The notes below the pieces were generated by a model. That model did not search any database. It was not told the origin of the DNA and saw only the letters and a list, made by a program, of their open reading frames with translations. A program made the position numbers and the translations under genes. A stretch of 6,335 nt of DNA from Spirochaetota bacterium (GTDB taxonomy: Bacteria > Spirochaetota > Spirochaetia > B11-G9): positions 1-6,335 of the forward strand of contig QNBL01000166.1 of the NCBI GenBank assembly GCA_003641695.1, read 5' to 3'. Shown here piece after piece: positions 4,490 to 6,335 of this stretch. How positions within the stretch are numbered: position 1 is the stretch's first letter; each line of letters starts with the position of its first letter.

Positions 4490-6335
4490 ATTTATTACGT
4501 TTATTCAGAGCAAGCAGTTCTTTGACCTGAATCTGCAGAGCTCCGAAATCATTTTCGACCCTCCCGAATATGAAAAACGCAGCTCCCGAATAGAGTTTCC
4601 ACCTTTCCCTGCTGTAGAAATGGGGAAACATAACTGTTTCAAATATACCGTAGGCATCTTCGAAGGAGATAAAGGACATTTCTCTCCTGCTTTTTGTCTC
4701 TATCCCTTTGGCAGTTACCAAAATCCCGGGGATGTATACCTCCTTACCTGCCCAGCGGTCCAAACTTCTGGAATCAACGACCGGGTATCCTCCAAGAACC
4801 TTCGACAGCCGGTCTATTCTTCCCCGGAAAATTTCCAAAGGGTGTCTGTGGATAATGATTCCCAATGTCCGGATCTCATCTGTAAGCTTTACCGCATCGC
4901 TGTAATCTCCAAGAGACTCCGGAATCCGGGGTTTTTCTACAAACAGCGAAGCTTCCTTATCCCTGGCGTAAAACAGCCACAGCAGCTGCGGTCTGGTATA
5001 GGAATCTGCAATACTGTCCAGAGTGCCGGACCGGGTCAGGATTCTTACAGATTCAAACACAGGATCCACCCTGTCATAAAAATCGAATATATCCCTGAAC
5101 ATCCCGTTCTCTTCCCTTTCATTGATAATCTTTTCCAGACATGCTTCGGAGATCCCTTTGAGCTGACCCAGTCCCGTTACCAGGGTATTCTCCGTACAGG
5201 TGTACCTGATCATACTTCTATTTATATCTGCGGGAAGTACGGGAAAACCCATTCTTCTTACCGCATCAATATATACCTGCCGGTCGTAATACCCGCCGCC
5301 GTTGTTTATGACAGAGGTATAGAACACAAGGGGATAGCGGTTCTTGACCCATGCCAGTTTAAAGGAGACGAGGGCATAGGATGCACTGTGAGCCTTCGAG
5401 AATGAGTACCCTTCGAATGACAAAATTCCGCTCCAGAGGTGATCCATGGCATCTTTGCTGAATCCATTCCTCCGGGCTCCTGCCCTGAATCTTTGTTCGA
5501 TTCTTCTCAGCCGTTCCTCCCTGTTTCTTTTGGAGAGAAGTTTCCGAAGTGAATCAGCCTCTCCGTAGCTGAAACCGGCGACTTTGCGGGCTATCCTGGC
5601 TACATCCTCCTGGTATACCATGACCCCCAGATTATCAGCAAGAATTGAGCCTGCAGGTTCAGGATACGGAGTAAACTTCTGTCCCTTTAGACGCTTTACG
5701 TAATCATGAATACAGCCGCTGGCAGCAGGGCGTATTATGGAACTTGCAATTATAAGATGCTCATAATCTCCCATACTCATTTTTTTCAGCAGCTGTCGTG
5801 TCGCCGGGGATTCAATGTAAAAAACACCCAGGGTATCTCCCCGTGCTATATCCTTCTCCGTTTCCGGATCTCCCTGAGGGGAGAAGAGATCCCACTCCAG
5901 GGAAGTGCTGTACCGTTCGTTGATTACGGCAATGGAATCTCTTAAGACCCCCAGAGACCTGTTTCCCAGAAGGTCTATCTTTACAAGTCCTGCTTCTTCC
6001 GTGCCCTCCTTCTCCCAGGCAATAACCGGCCGATTAAGAGCGGAAGGCTGAACGGGAGTATAGGCGGTAATGGGCTCCGGGGTAATAACAACCCCTCCGG
6101 GATGGGTGCCTATGTGACGGGGTTTCCCGAGCAGTTTCAATGCATACCTCTGTATATCCCCGGGTATTTTTTCCCGCTCCCCTCTCATCCATAGGGTATG
6201 ATACGTATCAGTCTCGATAGTGCTGATTCCAAAAGCCGTTGAACTTTCTCTTAAAGCGGAACGGATGCCGAAGGTTATGTGGTCCGCTACCATCCCGGAG
6301 AATCCACGGTACTTTTCAAAAACGTAAGACAGGAC
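4470..6335 (-). CDS. dnaE: DNA polymerase III alpha-family (DnaE-type) polymerase, C-terminal part, N-terminus beyond window
   Basis: There are 621 residues in frame from the right edge (VLSYVFEKYRGFSGM...). The ATG at 6293 is internal, not the start. The missing upstream part would hold the PHP domain and the first two catalytic Asp residues (D-x-D). Using window residue numbers, visible C-family polymerase motifs are: GTHPGGVVITP (76-86); LVKIDLLGNRSL (117-128), whose Asp121 should be the third catalytic Asp; GDTLGVFYIES (166-176); ASSIIRPAASGCIHDYVKRL (197-216); LGVMVYQEDVARIA (236-249); YSFSKAHSASYALVSFKLAW (310-329); and the helix-hairpin-helix GLGQLKGISEACLEKII (388-404). An OB-fold follows at about 531-609 and the protein ends 12 residues later, so the tau-binding tail of E. 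coli DnaE is absent. The RPAA motif, INNGGGYY (343-350) and the short end recall the short error-prone-type DnaE group (DnaE2/ImuC and relatives). The symbol denotes the family; whether this is the main replicase or a translesion enzyme cannot be settled here. The stop overlaps the ankyrin gene start. Confidence 0.93.
   Translation of the reverse strand, partial: VLSYVFEKYRGFSGMVADHITFGIRSALRESSTAFGISTIETDTYHTLWMRGEREKIPGDIQRYALKLLGKPRHIGTHPGGVVITPEPITAYTPVQPSALNRPVIAWEKEGTEEAGLVKIDLLGNRSLGVLRDSIAVINERYSTSLEWDLFSPQGDPETEKDIARGDTLGVFYIESPATRQLLKKMSMGDYEHLIIASSIIRPAASGCIHDYVKRLKGQKFTPYPEPAGSILADNLGVMVYQEDVARIARKVAGFSYGEADSLRKLLSKRNREERLRRIEQRFRAGARRNGFSKDAMDHLWSGILSFEGYSFSKAHSASYALVSFKLAWVKNRYPLVFYTSVINNGGGYYDRQVYIDAVRRMGFPVLPADINRSMIRYTCTENTLVTGLGQLKGISEACLEKIINEREENGMFRDIFDFYDRVDPVFESVRILTRSGTLDSIADSYTRPQLLWLFYARDKEASLFVEKPRIPESLGDYSDAVKLTDEIRTLGIIIHRHPLEIFRGRIDRLSKVLGGYPVVDSRSLDRWAGKEVYIPGILVTAKGIETKSRREMSFISFEDAYGIFETVMFPHFYSRERWKLYSGAAFFIFGRVENDFGALQIQVKELLALNKRNKYALISR

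Noticed and set aside
4975..5010. QLLWLF in the polymerase as a sliding-clamp binding motif
   Set aside because: It aligns with the RRQALW-like segment that follows the helix-hairpin-helix in DnaE2-type enzymes and is probably helix packing. The spacing also does not fit the QLxLF pentapeptide exactly.
4464..5405. 313-residue open frame on the plus strand opposite the polymerase gene
   Set aside because: It is fully antisense to a strongly conserved DnaE reading frame, and its translation shows no recognisable domain or ribosome-binding site. It is a shadow of the coding strand.
1..6335. CRISPR arrays, tRNA/rRNA genes, insertion-sequence ends, long direct repeats
   Set aside because: I saw no spaced repeats, cloverleaf-like segments, transposase motifs or paired terminal repeats on reading both strands.

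Overview
The window carries five protein-coding genes and almost no spare DNA. I see no RNA genes, CRISPR array, insertion sequence or long repeat. A spirochaete (Treponema/Spirochaeta relative) is the best guess. The main reason is the gene at 1520-2776, which looks like the spirochaetal UPF0164 family of FadL-type outer-membrane barrels. The other genes fit a diderm host but do not prove the lineage.

Layout. (1) 1-1389, minus strand: a secreted, mostly helical protein with scattered TPR-like motifs, cut off by the left window edge. (2) 1390-1519: an AT-rich divergent intergenic region. (3) 1520-2776, plus strand: a signal peptide, a FadL/UPF0164-like beta-barrel and a C-terminal TPR. (4) 2757-3524, minus strand: an unrecognised protein with two membrane segments, whose 3' end overlaps the barrel gene tail-to-tail by 20 bp. 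(5) 3578-4489, minus strand: an ankyrin-repeat protein with an N-terminal alpha/beta domain resembling TIR or nucleoside-deoxyribosyltransferase folds. (6) 4470-6335, minus strand: the C-terminal part of a DnaE-family DNA polymerase, cut off by the right window edge.

The two left-hand genes are divergent and both encode exported, TPR-bearing envelope proteins, so they may be co-regulated. The three right-hand genes run in one direction: polymerase, ankyrin protein, membrane protein. The polymerase and ankyrin genes overlap by 20 nt and are very probably co-transcribed and translationally coupled. A promoter-like sequence at the end of the ankyrin gene may let the membrane-protein gene be expressed separately.

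The polymerase ends soon after its OB-fold, without the long tau-binding C-terminus of replicative DnaE. In several motifs it resembles the short, error-prone-type DnaE enzymes more than a main replicase. No complete new system is evident. The most unusual arrangement is the polymerase overlapped by an ankyrin protein whose front domain looks like a degenerate nucleotide-processing fold.
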